From Betaproteobacteria bacterium (GTDB lineage Bacteria; Pseudomonadota; Gammaproteobacteria; Burkholderiales; WYBJ01): a stretch of 64,000 bases of DNA. Shown piece after piece: positions 9,133-16,403 of this stretch (positions are counted from its first letter, which is position 1; each line of letters starts with the position of its first letter). The stretch lies in contig WHTS01000022.1 of the NCBI GenBank assembly GCA_009377585.1, forward strand, positions 1 to 64,000, read 5' to 3'. The translations under genes were made by a program, and so were the position numbers. Under the pieces are notes generated by a model that had not been told where the DNA came from, did not search any database, and worked only from the letters and a program-made list of their open reading frames with translations.

Positions 9133-10614
9133 ATGGCCTGCCATCCGACGAATGCGCACAACGAGGCCAAGATGAAGATCAATCCATCCATCGAGCGTTT
9201 CCGGGTCGCCTTTGGGGATCTTATGCATCGGGCGACGCATCTCGATTCCGAAGCTGCCCATGATCGTGAGGGGCATGGCGAGCCAGAGGGGGGAGCGCGA
9301 ACCTTGCCAAGCGGAGGTGAAAACCGCTTGGCCGATCCGCACGGCCTCTTCGACCTCCTGGCGAACAGTCTCCCTCACTTGATCTTTTACATCGACGCGC
9401 GGGAAATCTGCTGCGCACACAATGTTGCGGTTCAACGCGTGCTGGGTCTGGCGCCTGCTCAAATCACCTCCCGTCCCCTACACGAGATCCTGGGCGCGGC
9501 CTCCTACGAATGCATCAAGAGCTGGGTGGAACGTGCGCTCGCAGGCGAGGAAGTGTTTCTTCGCCAAGTGCATCGCGACCCGAAGGGAAAGATTCTTGCT
9601 TTCGACGCCCGCTATGTCCCTCATCTTGGCGCCGACCGTCAGATACTTGGTTTTTGCGCGGTGTTGACGCCCTCGGCAAGTCTGGACAGTGTGAAGCCAC
9701 CTGCAGTGGAAGGGCAGGATGATCGAAACGACAGCGGCGCTTCGATCAATTCCTCGGATACCGATCGGTTCCAAGTCGTCGCCCGCGAGTCCGTTTCCCT
9801 GGACATGGCGGCACGCAACGACGCGCTGTTGCGGTTTACGGCTGCATTGCAAAGCGATGCGTTCTGCCTGTTTCAGCAGGCTATCGTGCCGATCGAGCCG
9901 TCGGCCAGTGCGCCGCGCTGCTATGAGGTTCTCATTCGGTTGAGAAACGAGGAGCAGCGCTTGGTACACCCCGCGGCGTTTTTCCGAATCGCCCAAGAAG
10001 TGGGCTTCATGCGGCAGCTCGATCGTTGGGTAGTGGAGCGGGTGCTGCGCTGGTGCAGCAAACAGTGCGCCGACGGTAAGCTTCTGCCAGCGAGTTTCCA
10101 TCTCAATCTCTCCAGCGATTCCATAGGCGACGAATCCTTTCTCGCCTTTCTCCGACTGATACTGGCAAAGCACGACCTGCCGGCGGATACGCTGTGCTTC
10201 GAGATCGGCGAGGCTGACCTGGTCGGGCATCGACTCGAAGTCATGTCGTGCGCGCACGCATTGCGAATGCTGGGCTGCCGCGTAGCTCTCGATCGTTTCA
10301 GAGGGGTTTCCGGGTCGTTTTCCGCTTTGCTGGATTTGCCGATCGATTGGGTGAAAATCGACGGCAGCATCGTCGGCGCGCTGTTGACCGATAGGCAATC
10401 CCAGATGAAGGCGAGGATTGTTTCGAAGCTTGCCCAGAGCGGCCGCGTACGCACGATCGCCGAGCATGTCGAGGACGCCGAAACGCTCGAAATGCTGCGT
10501 CGAATCGGCATCGACTACGTCCAGGGCTTTGGCATCGCGATGCCGGAGCCTCTCGAGGACCTCAAGATTCGAGCCGGCGAGAACGAAGAATGTTTGCGCC
10601 CGGCTTCCGGCTGA
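9133..10614 (+). CDS. PAS domain protein with degenerate EAL domain
   Basis: A 493-residue soluble protein (ATG 9133, with GAAGG just upstream; a later ATG at 9172 is also possible). A PAS domain spans about residues 75-180 (LPHLIFYIDAREICCAHN). The C-terminal 250 residues are EAL-like, but key positions have changed. EAL reads EVL, the usual DDFGTG reads DRFRGVSG with the second Asp lost, and QGY reads QGFG. Asn in HLNLS, Glu in FEIGE and Lys in WVKIDG remain. Loss of the second metal-binding Asp suggests it binds c-di-GMP, or acts as a scaffold, rather than hydrolysing it. It stands alone between accessory sequences. Confidence 0.85.
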   Translation: MACHPTNAHNEAKMKINPSIERFRVAFGDLMHRATHLDSEAAHDREGHGEPEGGARTLPSGGENRLADPHGLFDLLANSLPHLIFYIDAREICCAHNVAVQRVLGLAPAQITSRPLHEILGAASYECIKSWVERALAGEEVFLRQVHRDPKGKILAFDARYVPHLGADRQILGFCAVLTPSASLDSVKPPAVEGQDDRNDSGASINSSDTDRFQVVARESVSLDMAARNDALLRFTAALQSDAFCLFQQAIVPIEPSASAPRCYEVLIRLRNEEQRLVHPAAFFRIAQEVGFMRQLDRWVVERVLRWCSKQCADGKLLPASFHLNLSSDSIGDESFLAFLRLILAKHDLPADTLCFEIGEADLVGHRLEVMSCAHALRMLGCRVALDRFRGVSGSFSALLDLPIDWVKIDGSIVGALLTDRQSQMKARIVSKLAQSGRVRTIAEHVEDAETLEMLRRIGIDYVQGFGIAMPEPLEDLKIRAGENEECLRPASG

Positions 10615-10805
10615 GCCTTAACAAACGGGGCGATCAGGGGCTATTCCACTCGAACAGTGTTGCAGGACTATTACGTCCCGTTACCCCATAAGGCGTCCCA
10701 TGCATTACGACGAGTTCCGCAAGTAAAGGCTCTGTCGCAGCACCCCCGATGCTCGCACTTGCGCGGTAAACGAAACGTATAGCCGGCTGGCCTCGCGCGC
10801 CCATA

Positions 10806-11024
10806 TCATCTCGGCGTGGAGTGGATGGGGATTTTGCGGCGCAGAAGTCGCTTCAGTCGAGCTACGACCAGGTCCGGTACACGACCAGCCACGAAAGACA
10901 GGCAGATAAGTGTCTCCGCCCTCCGCGCAATCTGTCGTGCGCGTTCGTGGTCGAGCGCGCTCATTTGTATGCTGTCCAGCTTGGCGATTGTCTCGCTGCC
11001 GTCACAAAGAACTTTGGACTTCAT
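10806..11024 (-). CDS. Small orphan protein, family alpha (intact copy)
   Basis: A 72-residue basic protein beginning MKSKVLCDG, with the motif LDSIQM followed by a helical stretch ERARQIARRAETL and a hydrophobic patch ICLSFVAGRVPDLVV. I do not recognise the family. Support for it being real comes from a second, frameshifted version at 30040-30251, which shows the same order of motifs ([33 protein letters not shown]). It is transcribed convergently with the EAL gene upstream. Function unknown. Confidence 0.55.
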   Translation of the reverse strand: MKSKVLCDGSETIAKLDSIQMSALDHERARQIARRAETLICLSFVAGRVPDLVVARLKRLLRRKIPIHSTPR

Positions 11025-11168
11025 CACAAGATCGCCTAGTGGGAAACGCTCACGCCATTACAGTCGATCTCTGTGACGACCAGGCTACCGAATGGGCGCC
11101 AAATTCTCAGCGAATGCGCAAAGCGCGTTCAGCAATAGCGAGCGAACAGATGCCGGGAAAGGGGGCTA

Positions 11169-11953
11169 CTACGAGCCGCTCAGGCGCATCTTCAGCTTCG
11201 CCACGACTTCCGAGTGTATTTGCGAGACCCGGGATTCGCTGACACCCAGGTCGCCGCCGATGGTGCGGAGGGTGCGATGCTCATCGTAGATCGACTCCAT
11301 GACGTAGCGCTCCACCGCCTCCAACGTGTCGAACGCCGCCGAAAGTATCGCGTGACGCTGCCGTTGTTGCAGGGCACGCAACGGGTCGTGAAAATGTCCG
11401 CTCGTCAGATTTTCGTCTTCTCGCACGCACCCATAGTACGGTGGATCTTCGGGGTCCTCGAGCTCGTCATCCGCCGACCGTTTGCTACCAGCACCGGCTT
11501 CGACCATGCAGGCATGAAATCTATCCATGGCCATCCAAGCTCATTCGCGACTTCCTTGGCGCGCGGCGCCCTCCCGAGCCGATGCTCGAGTCGCTTGACT
11601 GCCGCACCGATTTCGCGAACAGACGAGCGTGCTTGGCGTGAAAGCGCGTCGTCCGAGCGGAGTGAATCGAGCATTGCACCTTCGATCCGTCTGGCCGCGT
11701 AACACTCGAAAGTCGATCCGGTTCGCTCTTCGAACCGGGTGAGGGCATCGTTCAGGCCGATCATGCCCGCCTGAATCAATTCATTCCGATGGACGTTCGC
11801 GGTCAGGCGGGCGCGGAGCCTACCGGCGATCTTTTTCACAAGCGGCAAATAGGTTGCAATCTCCGCACTGCGGTTGCATCGCTGCTTTGCATATTCCATA
11901 GGAGGCTTACTCTCCTCTGCGATCTCTCGCTGGGCACACGATCCTTCGATCAT
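11169..11953 (-). pseudogene. fliA: FliA-like sigma factor, frameshifted
   Basis: The first part (11953 to about 11536) encodes sigma region 2 and the start of region 3: YLPLVKKIAGRLRARL, ELIQAGMIGLNDAL, ARRIEGAMLDSLR and GRAPRAKEVANELG. The rest (from about 11534 to 11169) continues in another frame with DPLRALQQRQRHAIL, region 4 (VERYVMESIYDEHRTL) and the helix-turn-helix GVSESRVSQIHSEVV. Reading GGAATGG in place of GGATGG near 11531-11536 would join both into one normal-length sigma-28 family protein of about 260 residues. So it is either a recent one-base deletion or a sequencing error. No flagellar genes are nearby. Confidence 0.85.
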
Positions 11954-12214
11954 ACGTCAGCGCACGACAACACTCTGAATCCAGATCTAGAGAGAAACGG
12001 ATTGGGTTAAGGATCCGTGACTCGCGTCTGAAGGACCTCGATCCCGAGATCTTTCAGGCGCTTGCTCGCCATCGCGGTCTGGTCGCTGTGGGATGGGATG
12101 CGATGGCCGAGTGCGAGAGCCCGAAAATTAGCGGGTGAACTCGCCTGATACCTTCGCGATGTCGTTCGGCCTTGCCGTTTACAATTTCCTCGGTCTGTCG
12201 CCGTCGAGGAATTC

Positions 12215-12502
12215 ATGCGACTCTTCGCCATTGCGCTCGCCGCAGCATCGTTCGCGCTTCTAGCCGCCGTGCGGCTGCAGTACGGTCCGGAATGGAAGGT
12301 CGATGCCGCCGTGGAAGCCGCGATAGCGCGTGGGGACCTGAGGCACGCACGGGAACTCGCCGTCACTGCCGAGCAGTGGGCCTGGATAGTCGACGCGCGG
12401 CGCAGAAGCTCAGACACACATGATTCGCGACCAGCATCGGGGCGCTTGATGATAGTGCGAGATCGAGCCGCGGATCTTCAAAATGCATGGGGCGACCTCT
12501 GA
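12215..12502 (+). CDS. Small hypothetical protein with N-terminal membrane segment
   Basis: ATG 12215 follows GAGGAATTC, a usable ribosome binding site. The 95-residue product starts with a hydrophobic segment (MRLFAIALAAASFALLAAV) and then a helical stretch, AAVEAAIARGDLRHARELAV. The last 35 residues have a composition unlike the first 60, so the 3' part may be unrelated sequence fused by decay. I do not recognise it. Real but possibly truncated. Confidence 0.35.
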   Translation: MRLFAIALAAASFALLAAVRLQYGPEWKVDAAVEAAIARGDLRHARELAVTAEQWAWIVDARRRSSDTHDSRPASGRLMIVRDRAADLQNAWGDL

Positions 12503-12522
12503 CGAACAGCCGCCCGATCGCA

Positions 12523-12824
12523 TCACCCGCCCATCCCTCGTAGCTGTTGTTCGAAAGCAGACAGCTCGGCTGGCTGATAGCGACTCATATACCGCCACTC
12601 GGCGAACGCTTTCAGCAATGAACAAGCGTCGGGACCGAGCGATAGCAGCTCCATCTCCGTCATTCGTCCCTCACGGGTAACTACCGCGATGCAAGCCTTC
12701 TTCATCGCTTGGGCTTCGTAGCTTCCCGGATCAGTCGCCGGGCGATCGAGGATAGTCCGATCGGATCCTCCTCCGGGTTGGCGGCGACTTCGGCCAGCAA
12801 GCGGGCAAGAAGGAGCCTGGGCAC
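12523..12824 (-). pseudogene. Broken second copy of the 105-residue small protein (family gamma)
   Basis: Reading starts at GTG 12824, after GAGGGA, and gives PRLLLARLLAEVAANPEED down to EATKPKR and a stop. The homologous sequence continues one frame over with MKKACIAVVTREGRMTEMEL, SLGPDACSLLKAF and FEQQLRGMGG. It matches the intact gene at 13485-13802 (KKACIAVIARAGRMTEMEL, ALGPDASALLGTF, FERQLRRIGG). One frameshift near 12705 separates the halves. It lies 11 bases after the broken copy of its partner gene, in the same order as the intact pair. Confidence 0.75.
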
Positions 12825-12835
12825 GACAGATCCCT

Positions 12836-13089
12836 CTACATTTCGTCCGTATCCGGATGCTCCCCCCGCACCGTGGCTTGAAGCCGCATCCAGCTCACGT
12901 AACCTGTGACGGGTGCGCCATTATTGATCGTTCCGTATTGGACGACAGCCCAATACGGACGCGACGCTCCCCTCTCCCCCCGGGAGAGGGGTTGGGGGTG
13001 AGGGACGAGCGTGACATGAAATAGGGAACGCTCGATAGCTCCCGCTCCAGCATGTTGGCGATGACTCGGATTCGGGTGGATCGCTTCAT
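12836..13089 (-). pseudogene. Second copy of the family beta gene, interrupted by the 88-bp repeat
   Basis: The first 18 codons read MKRSTRIRVIANMLEREL, matching MKRSALIREIADMLEREL of the intact gene at 13802-14143. Homology stops exactly where the 88-bp repeat begins (13037). Beyond the repeat the sequence resumes in another frame with GYVSWMRLQATVRGEHPDTDE, matching GYVHWVRLQALVREEHQDTDE. About 60 codons of the middle are missing. The element thus replaced, rather than simply entered, the centre of the gene. Confidence 0.8.
12950..13037 (-). repeat. 88-bp palindromic repeat, copy 2 (inverted)
   Basis: Identical over 88 bases to the reverse complement of 8279-8366. Here it sits inside the broken family beta gene, with one edge exactly at the point where homology to the intact paralogue ends. 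Just outside the other edge, TCCGTATTGG (12932-12941) is an inverted copy of the repeat's own end CCAATACGGA (12950-12959). That points to a partial second element or a rearrangement at this site. Confidence 0.9.
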
Positions 13090-13484
13090 AGCAATGCAGC
13101 GCAATCGTACGATAGGCGCTCATAATGCTGGGAAGCGAATACAATGACATCCGGCATTCCCTTACGAGATAACCGAACGGCTCTAACACAACGTTTCTAC
13201 GGCGTGCTTCCGCTCGGGCACGCTTGCTACGCGGCAAGGAGTTGGGTTTCTACGTGAGACGAGCGCTCGATCAACGGGGCGGTAAAGTGGTTCCCAGGAT
13301 TCATAGCACAACCTCGCAGTTCAGGCGAGCCCAGTATCACCCTGATCGAGCCGACCCGAAATCGGAACAAGCCAACAATCTGCGTCCGGAATTTCCCTAC
13401 AACTTCTCTCACATAAATCCGCCGCGTTTGCGTTTAGCCCCTTGGATCACGACAAGTCGCTCGTCGCGATACCCGCTCAGCACA
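13090..13484 (-). other. Intergenic stretch between the two small-gene pairs
   Basis: No gene can be supported. On the minus strand there are two short sequences that resemble the block upstream of the intact gene pair: GTAGGGAAATTCCGGAC (13384-13400) and GTAAGGGAATGCCGGATG (13148-13165), against GTAGGGAAATCCCCGAC at 14183-14199. They may be conserved promoter or operator sequence carried along by the duplication. A 61-codon open frame (13227-13412, minus) has no convincing features. Confidence 0.4.
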
Positions 13485-13802
13485 TCAGCCGCCGATTCGC
13501 CGTAGCTGTCGTTCGAAAGCAAACAGCTCGGCCAGTGAATAGCGGCCCGCATTGCGGCACTCCACGAACGTCCCCAAGAGTGCGCTCGCATCTGGTCCCA
13601 ACGCCAAGAGCTCCATTTCAGTCATTCGCCCCGCACGAGCGATTACGGCGATACACGCCTTCTTCAGTGTCCGGGCCTCGCAAGAGGCGAGATCCTTCCC
13701 GACGCGCTCGAGGATGGGTTGCGTCACATCGGCATATGTTCGCGCGGATTTCTCTGCCTTGGCAGCGGCAGCCGCGAGAAATCGGTCAAGCGTGAGACGC
13801 AT
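13485..13802 (-). CDS. Small orphan protein, family gamma (intact)
   Basis: A 105-residue, largely helical protein starting MRLTLDRFLAAAAAKAEKSA and ending FERQLRRIGG, with no signal peptide or membrane segment. Its start codon overlaps the stop of the family beta gene by one base (TGATG), so the two are probably made in a fixed ratio. A frameshifted second copy exists at 12523-12824. Both members of the pair were duplicated together, which suggests they work as a unit. A toxin-antitoxin or other two-component role is possible, but no motif supports a specific function. Confidence 0.7.
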   Translation of the reverse strand: MRLTLDRFLAAAAAKAEKSARTYADVTQPILERVGKDLASCEARTLKKACIAVIARAGRMTEMELLALGPDASALLGTFVECRNAGRYSLAELFAFERQLRRIGG

Positions 13803-14143
13803 CAGGCTTGCACCTCGTCGGTGTCCTGGTGCTCTTCTCGTACCAGGGCTTGAAGCCGAACCCAGTGTACGTATCCCATCATCACCTCGAAGAGAGCATC
13901 CGGTCCATCGGGATATTTGCTCTCGACCTGGCCGCTGTAATAGACAGCCGCACGTTCCGCGAGGACTGTCACCTGATGGAAGGCGTACTCATCCACGCCG
14001 TTGAGCTTTTCCTTCAGGTACCGAAGGCGATCGAGAAGCGTGGCATTCGCGACGGGAAGCGGATTTCCCTTGAGTTCCCGCTCCAACATATCGGCGATTT
14101 CCCGGATTAGAGCTGACCGCTTCATGTCCGATGCGCCAGGCAT
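13802..14143 (-). CDS. Small orphan protein, family beta (intact), first gene of a coupled pair
   Basis: The 113-residue product begins MPGASDMKRSALIREIADML; the paralogue suggests the internal Met at 14125 could be the true start. A helical N-terminus is followed by EYAFHQVTVLAERAAVYYSG and GYVHWVRLQALVREEH. No known domain is recognised. Its stop overlaps the start of the family gamma gene. A second copy at 12836-13089 is destroyed by the 88-bp repeat. The block at 14183-14199 just upstream is repeated near the broken copy and may be a shared promoter element. Confidence 0.7.
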   Translation of the reverse strand: MPGASDMKRSALIREIADMLERELKGNPLPVANATLLDRLRYLKEKLNGVDEYAFHQVTVLAERAAVYYSGQVESKYPDGPDALFEVMMGYVHWVRLQALVREEHQDTDEVQA

Positions 14144-14514
14144 GCGTCAGCTCGATTATTCCCCGTCAGCGGGAGAAATGATGTCGGGGATTTCCCTACA
14201 CGCGCCCGTAAGGGGGCCAGTGAAGTGCCGATGTGCCGTTGGCATGCGCGCCTCGCTTAACTTCAAGGACGGCCTACTCAGATCGAGAGCAACGCAAGCG
14301 CCAACCATCCCGCGCCGAGCCACCAGCGTAGCCGTGGCGAAGCACAGCAAAGCATATAGCCGGCCCAATTACACCGTTGTTCACCTGCTGCCGCCCGTTC
14401 ACGATCGCTGGCGAGGATCCTCGTTCCGGCGAAGCGTCACAACGGCGCACGCACGATAGCGCTAATGAAGGCCAACCTTTATCCAGGCGATCGCCAATGG
14501 ATCGTAGACGTATC
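14144..14514. other. Intergenic stretch upstream of the small-gene pair
   Basis: No gene is supported. It contains the GTAGGGAAAT-type block (14183-14199, minus) that may serve the coupled pair. A 70-codon minus-strand frame (14156-14368) starts with a hydrophobic run but has no other support. Confidence 0.4.
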
Positions 14515-14763
14515 CTACCTGCTCGCCGGTGCGCCCCGAGGTCGTATCCGGACGACGTTTCCGCCTCGGAGGTAGGACTGAGCGAGAAGCTTTGCCCGCT
14601 CGAGCGTCTGCGTGCTCAATAGCGGCTTTCCATTGACCTCAACAACGAACATCGATTCCCCTGGCGCGCTTACTACAACCCTCAGCCCTCTAAATGGGGC
14701 GTCACCGAGGCACAGAGCAAAATCTCGGCCAAAGGTTATTAACTCTGCGTCCGTCGAATCGAT
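14515..14763 (-). pseudogene. Small hypothetical gene lacking a clear start (5'-broken)
   Basis: A minus-strand frame reads DAELITFGRDFALCLGDAPF, then GLRVVVSAPGESMFVVEVNG and KPLLSTQTLERAKLLAQSYL, ending RIRPRGAPASR at the stop (14515). The residue mix and regular strand/helix pattern look like a genuine small folded protein of about 82 residues. The frame is closed by TAA at 14764-14766 with no good start codon after it, and an ATG CGC precedes that stop directly. Either a small lesion removed the start or translation begins at the internal ATG (14652), giving 45 residues. Family not recognised. Confidence 0.45.
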
Positions 14764-14766
14764 TTA

Positions 14767-15145
14767 GCGCATAAGGGCCCGGCAGTTTTCTGTCGCAGGG
14801 CGGGCGATCCCCGAACGCTGTTCGTGCGCTTCGAGACGCGTTATGAGCGCACCGCGGGGACATTGCCAGCCTTATTCCCGGTAGTACACAATTCAGTACA
14901 TTGACGGCGCCGGAAGTCGAAGAAAGCCAATGCCGGCAAGGAGATGGCGCAGGAATTCACGTCTCGTTTCCCGCTCCATCGATTTCGTTGCCCGACAGGT
15001 CCAATTGTGGCCGTCGCGAGATTCGGACGGATCATGAATTGCTCAACCGGCAACTTCTGACCGGCCGCGAAGGTGACAGGCGCTTTCTCGCAAACCGCGA
15101 AAAGATTACCTCTACCGAACCTCAGCGAAGCGCGGCGTCTCGTCG
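14767..15145. other. Intergenic stretch with no supported gene
   Basis: Open frames on both strands here have composition unlike the real genes and no recognisable motif. Nothing else was seen. Confidence 0.4.
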
Positions 15146-16129
15146 TCAGTTGATCTGCATGCGGGCGTTCTCCGCCACCCGCGCCCATTTGGCGAGCTCG
15201 CCGGCTACATGCTTCGCGAAGTCATCGCGCGTGTTGCCCACCGGCTCGGAGCCGTCCTTGAGGAGCTGCGCTGCCACATCCGGGAGTTTCACGACGGCCA
15301 CTATCTCGCGCTGCAGCTGGTTGACGATCGCGACCGGCGTCCCGGCCGGCGCGAAAAAACCCTGCCACGAGTCGGACTCGAAGCCCGGAACCCCGGAATC
15401 CGCTACCGTCGGAAGCTCGGGGAGCGCGGACGAGCGCCTGGCGCCGGTTACCGCGACAGCGCGCAGCCGACCTTGTCTCGCGTGAGAAATTGCCGAGAGC
15501 ATGCTTGCGAAGCTTGCCTGGACCTGGCCACCGATGAGTCCTTGTATGGCCGGACCGGCGCCCTTGTAAGGAACGAGCTCGACGCCCGCCATCATGTTGA
15601 ACAAGGCGCCGGCAAAATGGGGCGATGTGCCGTTTCCGGGCGAGGCATAGTTGATAGCGCCCGGCCTTGCGCGTGCCAGCCCGATCAAGTCGCTCACCGT
15701 GCGGACCGGCACACCGGGATGCACGACGAGCAGGCCGGGGGAAGCGGATGCCTAGGTGATCGGGGTGAAGTCCCTGACCGGATCGTACGGCAGCTTGCGG
15801 CGCAGGCTGGGCGCGATGGCAAACGAGCTTCCCGCCAGCAACAGCGTGTAGCCGTCCCGCGGTGCCCTTGCTGCGATCTCCGTGCCGATGATGCTTCCGG
15901 CACCGGGGCGATTGTCGACGACGAATTGCTGCCCCATTCTTTCACTGAGTTTCTGCGTCAGCAGCCGGCCAACGATGTCTGCGCTGCCGCCGGCGGACAA
16001 GGGGATAATCAAACGAACGGGCCGCTCGGGATAGCTTTGCGCGGCTAGACTTGCCGTCTGACCCGTTAGGAGCAGAGGTAGCGCGGCAATCGCCGCTTTC
16101 TGCAATGGATGCGTTGCAGGTGGATTCAT
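15146..16129 (-). pseudogene. Bug/TctC-family solute receptor gene with one in-frame amber codon
   Basis: ATG 16129 is preceded by GGGAGGAACC. The product has a signal peptide (AAIAALPLLLTGQTASLAAQ), then YPERPVRLIIPLSAGGSADI, the Bug hallmark, and VVDNRPGAGSIIGTEIAA. At 15752-15754 a TAG interrupts PIT-ASASPGLLVV. The same frame continues without other faults through NYASPGNGTSPHFAG, ELVPYKGAGPAIQGLIGGQ and FAPAGTP to a normal end, giving the usual 325 or so residues. A single CAG-to-TAG change explains it. Bug receptors bind small carboxylates in the periplasm. No transporter genes lie beside it, which is common for this family. Confidence 0.88.
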
Positions 16130-16403
16130 GGTTCCTCCCGATGACGTTCGCTGCCTGTAGCGGCGGGCGGGCTTGTGGTTCGGATCTTGCACGAACGGGC
16201 CTTTCCTTCGGTACAGACCGCGCAGGTTCTATCTACCCGGCGTGAAGCCAGTACCGGAATCCTCGACGTATGCGCATCGATCACCAGATCCGGAGTCATG
16301 CGTACCTTCATTGGGGTGAGCCGACCTGCTTGCGCAGCCTCAATGCCAGCGGTTTGACGGTCACGAGTGCGCAATGGAAATTGCATCGACGCGCCGCACA
16401 TCC

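Noticed and set aside
12007-12113. Minus-strand reading ending SKRLKDLGIEVLQTRVTDP
   Set aside because: Looks protein-like for 40 codons, but there is no start, no homology I can name, and the rest of the frame is low quality.
14156-14368. 70-codon minus-strand frame starting MGRLYALLCFATATL
   Set aside because: Hydrophobic start only; no ribosome binding site and a body typical of chance frames.
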